Shown: positions 51,740 to 61,715, numbered from the stretch's first letter. The stretch: DNA of 64,000 nucleotides from Pedobacter sp. W3I1 (GCF_030816015.1 NZ_JAUSXN010000001.1:4712001-4776000), one strand, 5' to 3'. Numbers and translations are program-made. The notes: a model not told the origin generated them from the letters alone.

Positions 51740-54139
51740 TTATTCGTATTTAAGTGCATCAATAGTATTGGCAACCGCAGCTTTATAAGAGCGGATGCTT
51801 ACCGTAATCAATGTAATCACCATAGAAATGATCATGGCCAACACAAAAGGCCAGATATTTAAATCAATGCGATAAGTAAAAGTAGCCAGCCATTTGGCAA
51901 CAAATAAATACGCAAGCGGCCAGGCTACCAAATTGGCAAGAAAAACCATCAACAAAAATGAACCATTTAACATTTTAACCAATTCCAATGTCGAAGCACC
52001 TAAAACCTTTCTGATGGCAACTTCCCGTGTTCTTTGTGTAGCTACGAAAGAGATTAGCCCAAATAAACCGATAAAGGAAATAAAAATGATAACACCGGCA
52101 AATACCTTAAAAAGGGATCCCATTATTTTTTCCGTCTGATAATACTCACTGATTTTATCATCCATAAAAGTAGATCCATACACATACTCTGGCAGTACAG
52201 TATTCCAGGTTTTTTCGATGGCCCGCATAGTCTGTAAAATACTTTTACTATCTAGTTTTACCGCTATAGTGGTATACGATTCTTTATCACTGTTAATTAC
52301 AATGGGAGAAATCGGCTCATGCAAACTCATATTGTTAAAATCTTTAACTACACCAACAATGTTACCTATTTTACCTTCGATCCTGATGGGTTTCCCAATC
52401 GCATCATTATAGTTAACTACATTAAGTTTTTTTAGTATGGTTTCGTTTACCACAAATTCTTTGAGTGTATCACTTTTAGACAGGCCTTTACCCGCAATAA
52501 TTTCTAAGCCAAATGTTTTAAAATAGTTTTCGTCTCCTGTTTTGGTATTGGCCTGAAAAGTTGATCTTACTGTTCCATTGTATCTGAAATTACTTTCGTT
52601 ATTAAAATCAGAAGATGGTGCTGCACTACAATAACTGGTGGATATTACACCTGGAATTTTACTGATCTGATCTTGCAAAGTATGGTATCGGGTAATTGCC
52701 AGGCTATCCGAAGGTACATCAACAAGGGCCACAGCTGTAGGATTAAAACCAAGGGGTTTCTCGCGCATATAACTCATTTGCCTCAATACAACTAAAGTAC
52801 CTATAATGAGTATAATGGTAATGGCAAACTGTACCACAACAAGCACCTTCCTTAAATTTAAACCTGCAGCATTTGCTGTAATTTTATTTTTAATCGCCAA
52901 TGCAGGGCTATAGCCCGACATGACCATTGCCGGGTAAAAACCAGCTAAAAAGCTTACTAGTATTACCAAAACAATCATGAATACCATTATAATGGGATGA
53001 TCGATAATGCTAAATGAAATATGATCTTTAAACAAACTTTGCATGCCTGGCAATGCAGCTTCTGTTAAAACGCAGCCTACCAATAACGAAATGACTGTTA
53101 TGGTTAAGGTTTCTGTTAAAAACTGGACAATCAATTGTTTACGCAAACTACCCATTACTTTACGTACACCAACTTCTTTTCCCCTGCTTACAGCTTGTGC
53201 GGTAGCGAGGTTGATAAAGTTGATACATGCGGTTAACAGCAAAAAAGCGCCAATTATGGCCAATCCATAGAGTTCTTTTTTTGGCATTACTTTGTTTGCA
53301 AAATTACCCAGATCTGCATTATAATGAATATCTCTCAGCTGCTGAAAGCGATGCGATTCTTTTGAAATATTATCTCTCTGATAGTATTTAGTAATAAACT
53401 GAGGAAGGCTTTTACTTGCCTCATCGATAGAAGCACCTTCTTTTAATAACACATAACACTCTGAAGTAGAAGAAACTGTGCCCCAATTGGTCGATTCCGG
53501 TCGTGCCTGGTTTTGATAAGTTTTATAAGAGATCACTACCTTAAGTGGAAAAGAACTGTTATCGGGTGTTTTTTCTATAATACCAGTAACTTTAAGGTCT
53601 TCTTTGTTCCGGAAATTAATACTTTTTCCCACTGCTTTGTGCCAATCTCCAAAAAGTTTATCGGCCATTTCATCTGATAAAACAACGGTGTTAGGCTGAC
53701 TCAGCGATTGACGTGGATTCCCTTCCAACCATTTAAAGCTTAAAATTTCGAAAAAATCAGGCTCAGCATAATGCACACTCTCAGAAGTTTTAATTCTTTC
53801 TTTTCCGGATTCATCTTTTACTTTAATGATTCCACCGCCTGCCTGAATAGCAGCAACCTTATCAAATTGTTGCTTAAAATCATTTCGCATAGCCGCCGGA
53901 AGTGGTCGGGGCGTGCCTGCAGATTCGAAAAAATTATCAGGTGTTTTCCAACCGCTTATTACCCGGTATATACGTTCTTCGTTTTTAAAATTTTCGTCAA
54001 AACTGAGCTGGTAACGGATAAAAATAAAAATGAGGATACAACTCGCCATTCCGATTGAAAGCCCCAAAATATTAATAAACGTATAACCTTTGTTTTTCCA
54101 AAGATTTCGCCAGGCGATTTTCAAATTTAATTTAAACAT
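51740..54139 (-). CDS. FtsX/MacB-type ABC permease 3
   Basis: 799 aa, paralogue of permease 2. First gene of the sub-operon read from the 222-bp spacer with the enhancer-like sites: permeases 3, 2, 1 and then the ATPase. The first half includes ACINFINLATAQAVSRGKEV, the second QRTREVAIRKVLGAS. Confidence 0.88.
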   Translation of the reverse strand: MFKLNLKIAWRNLWKNKGYTFINILGLSIGMASCILIFIFIRYQLSFDENFKNEERIYRVISGWKTPDNFFESAGTPRPLPAAMRNDFKQQFDKVAAIQAGGGIIKVKDESGKERIKTSESVHYAEPDFFEILSFKWLEGNPRQSLSQPNTVVLSDEMADKLFGDWHKAVGKSINFRNKEDLKVTGIIEKTPDNSSFPLKVVISYKTYQNQARPESTNWGTVSSTSECYVLLKEGASIDEASKSLPQFITKYYQRDNISKESHRFQQLRDIHYNADLGNFANKVMPKKELYGLAIIGAFLLLTACINFINLATAQAVSRGKEVGVRKVMGSLRKQLIVQFLTETLTITVISLLVGCVLTEAALPGMQSLFKDHISFSIIDHPIIMVFMIVLVILVSFLAGFYPAMVMSGYSPALAIKNKITANAAGLNLRKVLVVVQFAITIILIIGTLVVLRQMSYMREKPLGFNPTAVALVDVPSDSLAITRYHTLQDQISKIPGVISTSYCSAAPSSDFNNESNFRYNGTVRSTFQANTKTGDENYFKTFGLEIIAGKGLSKSDTLKEFVVNETILKKLNVVNYNDAIGKPIRIEGKIGNIVGVVKDFNNMSLHEPISPIVINSDKESYTTIAVKLDSKSILQTMRAIEKTWNTVLPEYVYGSTFMDDKISEYYQTEKIMGSLFKVFAGVIIFISFIGLFGLISFVATQRTREVAIRKVLGASTLELVKMLNGSFLLMVFLANLVAWPLAYLFVAKWLATFTYRIDLNIWPFVLAMIISMVITLITVSIRSYKAAVANTIDALKYE

Positions 54140-54165
54140 GGATCAAATAATTAGTAAAATGAAAT

Positions 54166-54184
54166 CTGAAAATACTTATGCCAA
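54166..54184 (-). promoter_or_regulatory. Sigma-54-like promoter before permease 3
   Basis: Minus strand: TTGGCA (54184-54179), a good -24 element, then TTTTCA where TTGCA is expected at -12. The -24 half is strong, the -12 half weak. It lies 27 bp before the start codon and about 75-110 bp downstream of the paired palindromes. Confidence 0.4.
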
Positions 54185-54256
54185 TTTTATACCAAGAGCA
54201 AAACAAAACACAAACAACTAAATATCAATAAGATACAAGTAGTCAAAAAGAAAAAA

Positions 54257-54293
54257 TGTCCGTTTATGAACAGTAGCTGTACGGTACCGAACG
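54257..54293. promoter_or_regulatory. Two palindromic enhancer-like sites
   Basis: Sites TGTCCGTTTATGAACA (54257-54272) and TGTACGGTACCGAACG (54278-54293) share the pattern TGT-n-CG..GAAC on one strand and lie 21 bp centre to centre, two helical turns. Paired sites at this distance from a -24 element are what sigma-54 activators of the NtrC type bind. Confidence 0.5.
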
Positions 54294-54301
54294 GAGAATA
54301 G

Positions 54302-54360
54302 TGCTAAGCGTTTGGGTTAAACGATAAATCTGTGCCGATCGCCAAACGCCCTCCGCAGGT
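54302..54360. repeat. CGC-type heptad spacer after permease 4
   Basis: GCTAAGCGTTTGGG faces CGATCGCCAAACGCCC. It occupies the part of the 222-bp gap next to the permease 4 stop and may separate the two transcription units. Confidence 0.45.
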
Positions 54361-54361
54361 C

Positions 54362-56737
54362 TTACTCGTATTTCAAAGCATCAACAGGATTGGCTTTAAC
54401 AGCGCTATTTGCCTGGATACTTACGGTTATAATGGTTAACAAAATGGTTAGGCCAGCGCTGATTAAAAAAGGAAAAAGTGGCAGATCAATTCGATATGCA
54501 AAAGTTTCGAGCCACTTTTTGGTTAGGATGTACGCCAATGGCCAGGAAATAATATTGGCTATAAGCACCATAACAAAGAATGAACTATTAATGAGTTTAA
54601 AAATTTGTAAGTGACTTGCCCCAAGAATTTTCCTTACTGCAATTTCCTTAATCCTGCCAGTAGTAATGTACTTTGCAAAGGCAAATAAACCCAATATTGC
54701 AATAAAAATGGTGAGTATAGCCGCAGCAAAAAATACAGATTGCAGTTGTTCTTGTTTTTTAAAAAGCCGGCCATACATTTCATCCAGAAATTGATAGCGG
54801 AAATTATCACCATCCAGTTTGTTAATTTCTGGCCATTGTGATTTTAGGGTGCTGAGCACTTCAGACATCCTGCTTTCTTCTATTTTTAGCATAATTTCCG
54901 TTTTAGGATTTCCACAAGGATCATTTATCGCGTAAATGGTTGGCTCTACTGCTTTCTCAAATCCAAGTGCTTTAAAATCTTTTATCACCCCTACAATCTT
55001 ATATTCTTTATTCTGGCAGCCTTTTATGGCTTTACCTATAGGATTGGTTAACCCATATTTTGCTACCGCGGCTTCATTAAGTATAGCGGAGTTTGCTGTA
55101 TCGGTTTTAAATTCCCTGGAAAATGTCCTGCCTTCTTTAATCCTAATATCTAAGGTTTCGAAATAATCAAAATCTACATCTGTAAAACTTAAACTTTGTT
55201 CCTTTCCATCAACAGTATATTTATTTTTTCCACTATCAGAACCATCGGGCAAGGCATTGGCAACCGTAACAGACTTTACGCCTGGAATTTTAGAAATTCT
55301 ATTCCGTATCGGATCAAATTTACCTGGCGCAATGAAATAGGCCAGGTTTTTAATGTACACCACCTGTTCGGGTTTGAAACCAATATCCTGGGTACGCATG
55401 TATTTCAGCTGAGAATTGATAATAAGCAAACCAATAATAAAAACTACCGCCACGCTAAACTGAACCACCAATAAACTGTTGCGTAACCAATAGCTTTGCT
55501 TGCTGGTTTGAAAATTGCCTTTTAAAACAAGGGCAGGCTTAAATCCTGATAACACCATGGCAGGATAAATACCAGCTATTAATGTAATAAAAATTAATAT
55601 AAGGGGCAGCTGCCAAAACAAGGCATTATTGGGTGCCCAAATAGTTAAGTTCACGGCAAACAGGTTATTAAATTTTGGCAGGATGATTTCGGCCATGATC
55701 AACCCTAAAATGGTGGATACAAAACACTGGATCAATATTTCTGTTAAAAACTGAAAGGCGAGCTGAAGGCGGTAAGCACCCATTACTTTTTTAACGCCTA
55801 CTTCTTTTGCCCGTTTGGCAGCCTGTGCTATACTCAGATTGGTAAAGTTGATACAGGCAATTACCAATATTAAAATACCTAAAACCGATAAAGCCATCAG
55901 CACTTTATAGTTAGCATCGGTGCCTGCTTTTGGCCTGAGATGTTGGTTTTTTAAAGGATCGAGAAAGGTTTTAGTATTTTTAAAAGATTCGTTATTTGCA
56001 TCGGCCCCGTTTTTTAGCATTTCTTTTTTGTAGAGTGCATTAATTTTGGTTTCAAGTGCTTTAATGTCTGTACCTGGTTTTACCTGAATATAGGTGCTGT
56101 AGTTATTGTATCCATAGTTTTCGCCTGTTCCTACTTCTTTCATCAATGAAATGGCATCGAAAGTAATATTAGAATGAGGATCAGCAAAAATACTTCCGCT
56201 CAGTTTACCTGTTATATTAGCAGATTTGCTCCCAATCCAAACCATTTCAGGCTGGCCGTTTTTATTATGGGGGAAAAGCGTTTTATAATTTTCATTACTG
56301 AGGTAAAACAGATTTTCGGTTGTACTTTCTGGCTTAGCTAAACCATTATTGGGTTTAATGTTGAACATTTTTGCAGCAGCATAATCAAGATAGAGGCATT
56401 TACTTAAAAACACTACACCATTATTGCTGGTAACAGGAAACTCAAAGTAGCTCATTTTCATGGTACCAACTGCCACTACTTCTGGCATTTCTGCTTTAAT
56501 GGCTTTACCTAATGGTGGTGGGGTATTATTGGTCTTAAAATCGGGCAACTGTCTTCCTACTACATAAATTTCATTATAATTTGGGTTTTCCCTATCGAAA
56601 CCTGTTTCGTAGGTAAAATACATCGTAACCAAAATAAACGCAGCCAAAGCAATAGCTAACCCACCAATATTAATGGAGGCAATTACCTTGTTTCTCCAAA
56701 GGTTGCGCAGTGCAATTTTTAAGTTTAATTTGAACAT
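54362..56737 (-). CDS. FtsX/MacB-type ABC permease 4 (divergent)
   Basis: 791 aa. The most different member. N-terminus MFKLNLKIALRNLWRNK, first periplasmic domain with QLPDFKTNNTPPPLG, C-terminal TTGRIKEIAVRKILGAS, ending VDALKYE. Same eight-helix plan. Followed by the enhancer spacer rather than a short one, so it ends the upstream unit. Confidence 0.87.
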   Translation of the reverse strand: MFKLNLKIALRNLWRNKVIASINIGGLAIALAAFILVTMYFTYETGFDRENPNYNEIYVVGRQLPDFKTNNTPPPLGKAIKAEMPEVVAVGTMKMSYFEFPVTSNNGVVFLSKCLYLDYAAAKMFNIKPNNGLAKPESTTENLFYLSNENYKTLFPHNKNGQPEMVWIGSKSANITGKLSGSIFADPHSNITFDAISLMKEVGTGENYGYNNYSTYIQVKPGTDIKALETKINALYKKEMLKNGADANNESFKNTKTFLDPLKNQHLRPKAGTDANYKVLMALSVLGILILVIACINFTNLSIAQAAKRAKEVGVKKVMGAYRLQLAFQFLTEILIQCFVSTILGLIMAEIILPKFNNLFAVNLTIWAPNNALFWQLPLILIFITLIAGIYPAMVLSGFKPALVLKGNFQTSKQSYWLRNSLLVVQFSVAVVFIIGLLIINSQLKYMRTQDIGFKPEQVVYIKNLAYFIAPGKFDPIRNRISKIPGVKSVTVANALPDGSDSGKNKYTVDGKEQSLSFTDVDFDYFETLDIRIKEGRTFSREFKTDTANSAILNEAAVAKYGLTNPIGKAIKGCQNKEYKIVGVIKDFKALGFEKAVEPTIYAINDPCGNPKTEIMLKIEESRMSEVLSTLKSQWPEINKLDGDNFRYQFLDEMYGRLFKKQEQLQSVFFAAAILTIFIAILGLFAFAKYITTGRIKEIAVRKILGASHLQIFKLINSSFFVMVLIANIISWPLAYILTKKWLETFAYRIDLPLFPFLISAGLTILLTIITVSIQANSAVKANPVDALKYE

Positions 56738-56738
56738 A

Positions 56739-56812
56739 GGGCGTAGGGTTTAGGGTGTAGGGTTTAAGGTTTGGGCGCTTTAACCTTACGCCCTCAACCT
56801 TTTAGCCTTCCA
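56739..56812. repeat. TTTAGGG-like heptad spacer
   Basis: The 77-bp spacer (56738-56814) is eleven heptads: AGGGTTT, AGGGTGT, AAGGTTT on one side and CCTTACG, CCCTCAA, CCTTTTA on the other, giving a long stem. It lies between permeases 4 and 5. Confidence 0.7.
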
Positions 56813-56814
56813 CC

Positions 56815-59196
56815 TTATTCATATTTAAGTGCATCAACAGCATTTGCCTTAGCTACTTTAAAAGTTTGCAGGCTCACTGTTAAAATGGCAATAACGATCG
56901 AAGTTAAAAGCGCCAGTAAAAAAGGCCATGGATTAATGGTAATCTTATAATCGTATTTCTCCAGCCATTTGGCAACAAGAATGTAAGCTACAGGAATAGC
57001 AATCACATTGGATATAATTACCAGTTTCATAAAATCTTTGTTCAGCAGGATCAGGATATCAGAAAGATTGGCCCCCAGTACTTTGCGGATACTGATTTCT
57101 TTGCTGCGTTGCTCAGCTGTATACAGTGCTAAACCAAGTAAACCTAAACAAGAGATGAAAATAGCAAATCCTCCAAAAATATTGGAAAGCGCACTGAGTA
57201 ATTTCTCGCTCCTAAGTTTTTCGGCCATGCCCTGACTAACCAGTTTCACTTCAATCGGATAAGCAGGATTTAGACGTTGACTTACCGATTTTATCGCTTC
57301 TATCGATCTAGAAAGTGATTGTTTTGGATTCAGCTTAAGTAACAGAACCCGACTTGTTTTAATGTTATAATAATAAACGGTTGGCTGTATTTTCGAAGCG
57401 AGCGATTCATTAGAATAATCTTGTACAACGCCAACAACTTTAAGTGGTGGATTATCGCCCCAATGGATAATGGTACCCACAGGATTTTTTAGTCCCATTA
57501 TTTTAACAGCGGTTTGGTTGAGTAAAAGTGATGTTGAAGTATCAGCCGAAAATTTAGGATCAAAATCTCTCCCTTCAAGAATTTTGACACCTGTTGTTTT
57601 AGCAAATTCGAAACCTGTACTTCTATAATTAATAATCGATACATCATTTTTCGGCTTTCCTGGCCATTCAATGTCACCAGTAATTGAACCACCATCTGTA
57701 AACGAACTGGCATATTCTGTTGCAGCAATTGTGGCACCTGTCCTTTCTAATTCATTTTTAAAAGTTTGCAATTTTTGTGGCTTAGTCCACTCTCCCTCCA
57801 AATCGATCTGTGCCAGCGCAGTTTGATCAAAACCTAATGGTTTATTTTTAAGGTGCTGAATTTGACTATAAATTACAATTGCCGAAATAATCATGCAGAT
57901 AGAAAGGCTAAACTGCACCACCACTAAAGTTTTACGGATAGATAATGAACCCACTGAACCTTTAAAGCCTTTTAATACCTTTACAGGGATAAAAGATGAA
58001 AGGTAAAATGCAGGGTAACTACCAGCAAGCAAACCGGTTAACAGCACCATAGTAAGTAACACGCTCCAAAACTGATAAGCATTATAATTAATTTTGATCG
58101 AGATATCGAGCAGATTGTTAAAGTAAGGCAAGGAAACTTCGAGCAGGGTAAAGGCAATTAACATGGCTAAAAACGACAACAGTAGCGATTCTACCATAAA
58201 CTGTCCCATTATTGTATTTCTGGTAGAGCCTAAAGCCTTTCTAACGCCTACCTCGCGCGCACGTTTCTCTGATTTAGCCGTTGAAAGATTCATGTAGTTA
58301 ATACAGGCAATAAACAACACGCAAATGGCCAGAAAAACAAATAACCTTAACTGATCAATTTTACCACCTACCGATTTTCCGTTATCAAAATCATCGTATA
58401 AGTGAAATTTGCTTAAAGGAAAAAGAAAAGGTTCATAAGTCATTTCTTTTAAGTTGGGTTCCTTGTTTACAATAAAGTGTTTTAATGCTGCATTGGTTGC
58501 ATCTAAAGAAGCATTATCTTTAAGCTGAAATAGGGTTAAACAAGTAATTGCTCCCCACCCGTAATCTCTTTGGGAAGGATTTTCTTGTTCTAAAAAAGCC
58601 CAGGGTTGCAAAACATCGAACTGCATGCTTTGATTTTTAGGCAAGTCTTGTATTACGGCGCTAACTTTTAAAGCTATTCTATTGTCGTATTTAATACTTT
58701 GTCCGATTGGATTCTGCTCACCAAATAATTTCTTCGCTGTCGATTCGTTTATAAGTACATTATTAGGCTCCGATAAAGCTGTACCTGGATCGCCGTAGAT
58801 GAATTTATGATCAAGGATTTTTAAAAAATCGGGATCTACATTAAAACCTACCAGTTTAAAATGATGTTCATTATGGCTGAATAATTTCTGACCATTGTTC
58901 ATCGAAATACGGGCCGCACTTTTAATGCCCGGTAATTCTGCAACGCCTGTTTGCGCCAGTTTATTAGGAACCGCCATGGTGGTAGCCAGTTTGCCGTTAA
59001 ACTTTAAATTTAACGCAGCAAAATAAATCTTATCGGCATTTTTATATTGTTTATCGAAGCTCCATTCGTAGTTTACATACAAGAGTAACATTAAGCAACA
59101 AGCCATTCCAATAGCCAGGCCACCAACATTAATCAATGTAAATCCTTTGTTTTTCCAAAGGTTGCGTAGTGCTATTTTTAAGTTTAATCTAAACAT
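56815..59196 (-). CDS. FtsX/MacB-type ABC permease 5
   Basis: 793 aa. First half: ACINYMNLSTAKSEKRAREV; C-terminal AEQRSKEISIRKVLGANL with LLNKDFMKLV and ending VDALKYE. It is most similar to permease 7 (shared LLNKDF and ISIRKVLGA), so these two are a second duplicated pair. Confidence 0.88.
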   Translation of the reverse strand: MFRLNLKIALRNLWKNKGFTLINVGGLAIGMACCLMLLLYVNYEWSFDKQYKNADKIYFAALNLKFNGKLATTMAVPNKLAQTGVAELPGIKSAARISMNNGQKLFSHNEHHFKLVGFNVDPDFLKILDHKFIYGDPGTALSEPNNVLINESTAKKLFGEQNPIGQSIKYDNRIALKVSAVIQDLPKNQSMQFDVLQPWAFLEQENPSQRDYGWGAITCLTLFQLKDNASLDATNAALKHFIVNKEPNLKEMTYEPFLFPLSKFHLYDDFDNGKSVGGKIDQLRLFVFLAICVLFIACINYMNLSTAKSEKRAREVGVRKALGSTRNTIMGQFMVESLLLSFLAMLIAFTLLEVSLPYFNNLLDISIKINYNAYQFWSVLLTMVLLTGLLAGSYPAFYLSSFIPVKVLKGFKGSVGSLSIRKTLVVVQFSLSICMIISAIVIYSQIQHLKNKPLGFDQTALAQIDLEGEWTKPQKLQTFKNELERTGATIAATEYASSFTDGGSITGDIEWPGKPKNDVSIINYRSTGFEFAKTTGVKILEGRDFDPKFSADTSTSLLLNQTAVKIMGLKNPVGTIIHWGDNPPLKVVGVVQDYSNESLASKIQPTVYYYNIKTSRVLLLKLNPKQSLSRSIEAIKSVSQRLNPAYPIEVKLVSQGMAEKLRSEKLLSALSNIFGGFAIFISCLGLLGLALYTAEQRSKEISIRKVLGANLSDILILLNKDFMKLVIISNVIAIPVAYILVAKWLEKYDYKITINPWPFLLALLTSIVIAILTVSLQTFKVAKANAVDALKYE

Positions 59197-59262
59197 GATG
59201 GGTTAACTGTATAAATTGTTAAACTGGTTAATTGTTATATTGCTAACTGAAAACTGCCAACT
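59197..59262. repeat. AACTG-type heptad spacer
   Basis: GTTAACTG, AAACTGG and then AACTGAA, AACTGCC, AACTGAA with 7-nt step. It lies between permeases 5 and 6. Same unit type as 5012-5083. Confidence 0.6.
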
Positions 59263-59265
59263 GAA

Positions 59266-61638
59266 TTATTCGTATTTAAGTGCATCAACAGGGTTAGCAT
59301 TGGCTGTTTTATAGGCTTGGAAACTTACGGTAATCAAGGCCATCATTAGCGTTCCGAATCCGGCAATCGGCATAATCCACCATGATATTTCAGTGTGAAA
59401 TTCGAACTTCATCAGCCATTTATTCATTAAAAAATAACTCAAGGGGATAGCAATCACGATAGAAACCACTATCATTTTCACAAAAGAGAACGACAGCAAT
59501 TGCATTAAATTGAGTAAAGAGGCGCCCAACACCTTGCGTACGCCAAATTCTTTTGTTCTCTGCTCAGCACTATAAGCTACCAAACCGAACAGTCCCAAAC
59601 AGGAAACAAAAATGGCCAGTCCGCCAAAAAGATTTGAAAGGATGCCTAAAGTTTTCTCCTTTTGGAACAAATCACTGTATACATTATCTAAAAATGAAAT
59701 TTCAACAGGATAAGCAGGATTAATATCTTTGGTAATCCGGGTAATTGTTTCAATATTTTGCTGAATGGTATTCGAAGTATTTAGCCTCATCGTGATATAA
59801 CTTGTATACTTATCGTTAAAATAAAGTATCATTGGGTTATTCGATTTATAAGGAGAATCCCATACATAATCATCAAAAACCCCGATAATTACCCTTTTAT
59901 CACCAAAAATGGTAAGAATTTGCCCTACTGGATTTTTTAGGTTCATTACTTTTGCAGTTGCAGCGCTAATAAGAACAGCTGCAGAATCCGATGCAAATTT
60001 TTTAGAAAAATCCCGCCCTTCCAATAATTTTATACCATTAGTTTTTATGAAATCATAGCTGGCTTCAACCTTATTAAACAGGTTATCATTATTTTCCTGA
60101 ACCATTCCAGGCCAACGAACATCGGTAAAATTTGAACCGTGGTGTGATAATTTTGTTGAAGATTTATTTAAACTTGTTATAGCACCAGATTGCAGTAATT
60201 TTTGCTTGTAAACCTCAAACTGATTTTTTAGCTGCCCATCCTGAGGAATCTCAATTAATGCTTTGGTATCTATGCCCAGTGGTCTATTTTTAATGTATTG
60301 AATTTGACGATAAATAACCAGCGTTGAAATAATCAGAACGATAGCAAAACAAAACTGGCTTACAACAAGTACCTGCCTTAAGCTTACAGATGCCAAACCT
60401 TTCGATTTTATTTTCCTTTTTAAAGTTTGAATCGGGTTAAAAGCAGACAAATAAAATGCCGGATAACTTCCTGCGATTAAGCCTGTTGCGATAACTATTC
60501 CCAATATGCCAATCCAACTGGATAAATTAAAATAAGATATGCCGAGATTGATATTTAAAAGACCATTAAATGCAGGCAAGCAGATTTCGATCAGCGCAAT
60601 TGCGACCACAACCGCAATTAAGGTAAGCACCATTGATTCTGTTAAAAATTGAAGAATTAATGAAATTCGATTTGCGCCAATTGTTTTTTTAATACCGACT
60701 TCTTTCGCCCGTTTTTCTGATTTGGCCGTAGCCATGTTCATAAAATTGATACAAGCAATGAGTAAAACACCAAAAGCAAGACCGGTAAAAAGCCATATTT
60801 GTTCAATGTCGCCGCCTACACTTTTTCCATTTTCAAACTTACCGAATAAGTGTAGTTTAGCATATTGGAATGCTACGAAAGGTTGGTCGGTTTGCTTATT
60901 ATTTGCTTTAACAGCCTCGTCAATTTTCCTGTTCACAACATCAATGTCAGCATTAGGATTAAGAGAAAACATCGTTACAAAACTGTAATTACCCCATCCC
61001 AAATTCTTCGCGCTTTCATCAACCATTTCATAAAAGGCCCAAGGCATTAAAAAGTCGAATTTAAGTGAGCTATTTTGAGGTATATCTTTTATTACACCGG
61101 TTACCGTCAAATTTTCACTATCCTGATAACGGACAGATTTGTTTAATACATTTGTTGTACCGAAAAGAATTTCTGCCATTGTCTTAGTAAGAATTACAGA
61201 TTTCGGGTTTTTCATTGCGGTTTTAGCATTACCTGCAATAAATTCATAATTAAACAGCTTTAAAATATCCGGTTCAGCAAATTTCCCGTCTTTCTTAAAT
61301 CTATTTTCTCCATTTGCAATTAAACTTTTTTTGATGTAGTTCATCCTTGCAAGGTTTTTTATTTCGGGAATGCGTTCCCTTAATAGTGGTCCGAGCGCTG
61401 TTGTTGTTCCTTCAAATGTCTTCGACACACCGCCATTTCCATCAGGAATATTAGTCATAACCGTATACAGATTTTCTGAGTTTTTGTAGTGCTTATCAAA
61501 GTTCCATTCGTAGGTAACATATAGGAGCAACATTAAACAGGCAGCCAAACCAATAGCCAGGCCAATCACATTAATAAATGAGCTTACCTTATTTTTCCAA
61601 AGGTTACGCAGTGCTATTTTTAAGTTTAATCTAAACAT
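59266..61638 (-). CDS. FtsX/MacB-type ABC permease 6
   Basis: 790 aa. First half: ACINFMNMATAKSEKRAKEVG; second half AEQRTKEFGVRKVLGASLL; ends VDALKYE. Its C-terminal helix region (LLSFSFVKMIVV) resembles permease 1. Same membrane plan as the others. Confidence 0.88.
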   Translation of the reverse strand: MFRLNLKIALRNLWKNKVSSFINVIGLAIGLAACLMLLLYVTYEWNFDKHYKNSENLYTVMTNIPDGNGGVSKTFEGTTTALGPLLRERIPEIKNLARMNYIKKSLIANGENRFKKDGKFAEPDILKLFNYEFIAGNAKTAMKNPKSVILTKTMAEILFGTTNVLNKSVRYQDSENLTVTGVIKDIPQNSSLKFDFLMPWAFYEMVDESAKNLGWGNYSFVTMFSLNPNADIDVVNRKIDEAVKANNKQTDQPFVAFQYAKLHLFGKFENGKSVGGDIEQIWLFTGLAFGVLLIACINFMNMATAKSEKRAKEVGIKKTIGANRISLILQFLTESMVLTLIAVVVAIALIEICLPAFNGLLNINLGISYFNLSSWIGILGIVIATGLIAGSYPAFYLSAFNPIQTLKRKIKSKGLASVSLRQVLVVSQFCFAIVLIISTLVIYRQIQYIKNRPLGIDTKALIEIPQDGQLKNQFEVYKQKLLQSGAITSLNKSSTKLSHHGSNFTDVRWPGMVQENNDNLFNKVEASYDFIKTNGIKLLEGRDFSKKFASDSAAVLISAATAKVMNLKNPVGQILTIFGDKRVIIGVFDDYVWDSPYKSNNPMILYFNDKYTSYITMRLNTSNTIQQNIETITRITKDINPAYPVEISFLDNVYSDLFQKEKTLGILSNLFGGLAIFVSCLGLFGLVAYSAEQRTKEFGVRKVLGASLLNLMQLLSFSFVKMIVVSIVIAIPLSYFLMNKWLMKFEFHTEISWWIMPIAGFGTLMMALITVSFQAYKTANANPVDALKYE

Positions 61639-61639
61639 A

Positions 61640-61714
61640 AGGTGTAAGGTTTAGGGCATAAGGTTTAGGGTTTTGACGTATTAACCTTACGCCTTCTACC
61701 TTAAACCTTACACC
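61640..61714. repeat. Heptad spacer of exactly eleven units
   Basis: The 77-bp gap (61639-61715) divides into eleven 7-nt units: AAGGTGT, AAGGTTT, AGGGCAT and so on, then the complementary TACGCCT, TCTACCT, TAAACCT, TACACCG. GGTGTAAGGTTTA and TAAACCTTACACC at the ends are perfect complements. Confidence 0.75.
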
Positions 61715-61715
61715 G

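Noticed and set aside
56738..56814. Telomere-like TTTAGGG repeats or G-quadruplex
   Set aside because: The similarity follows from the heptad units; the complementary arm makes a hairpin more likely, and other spacers use unrelated units.
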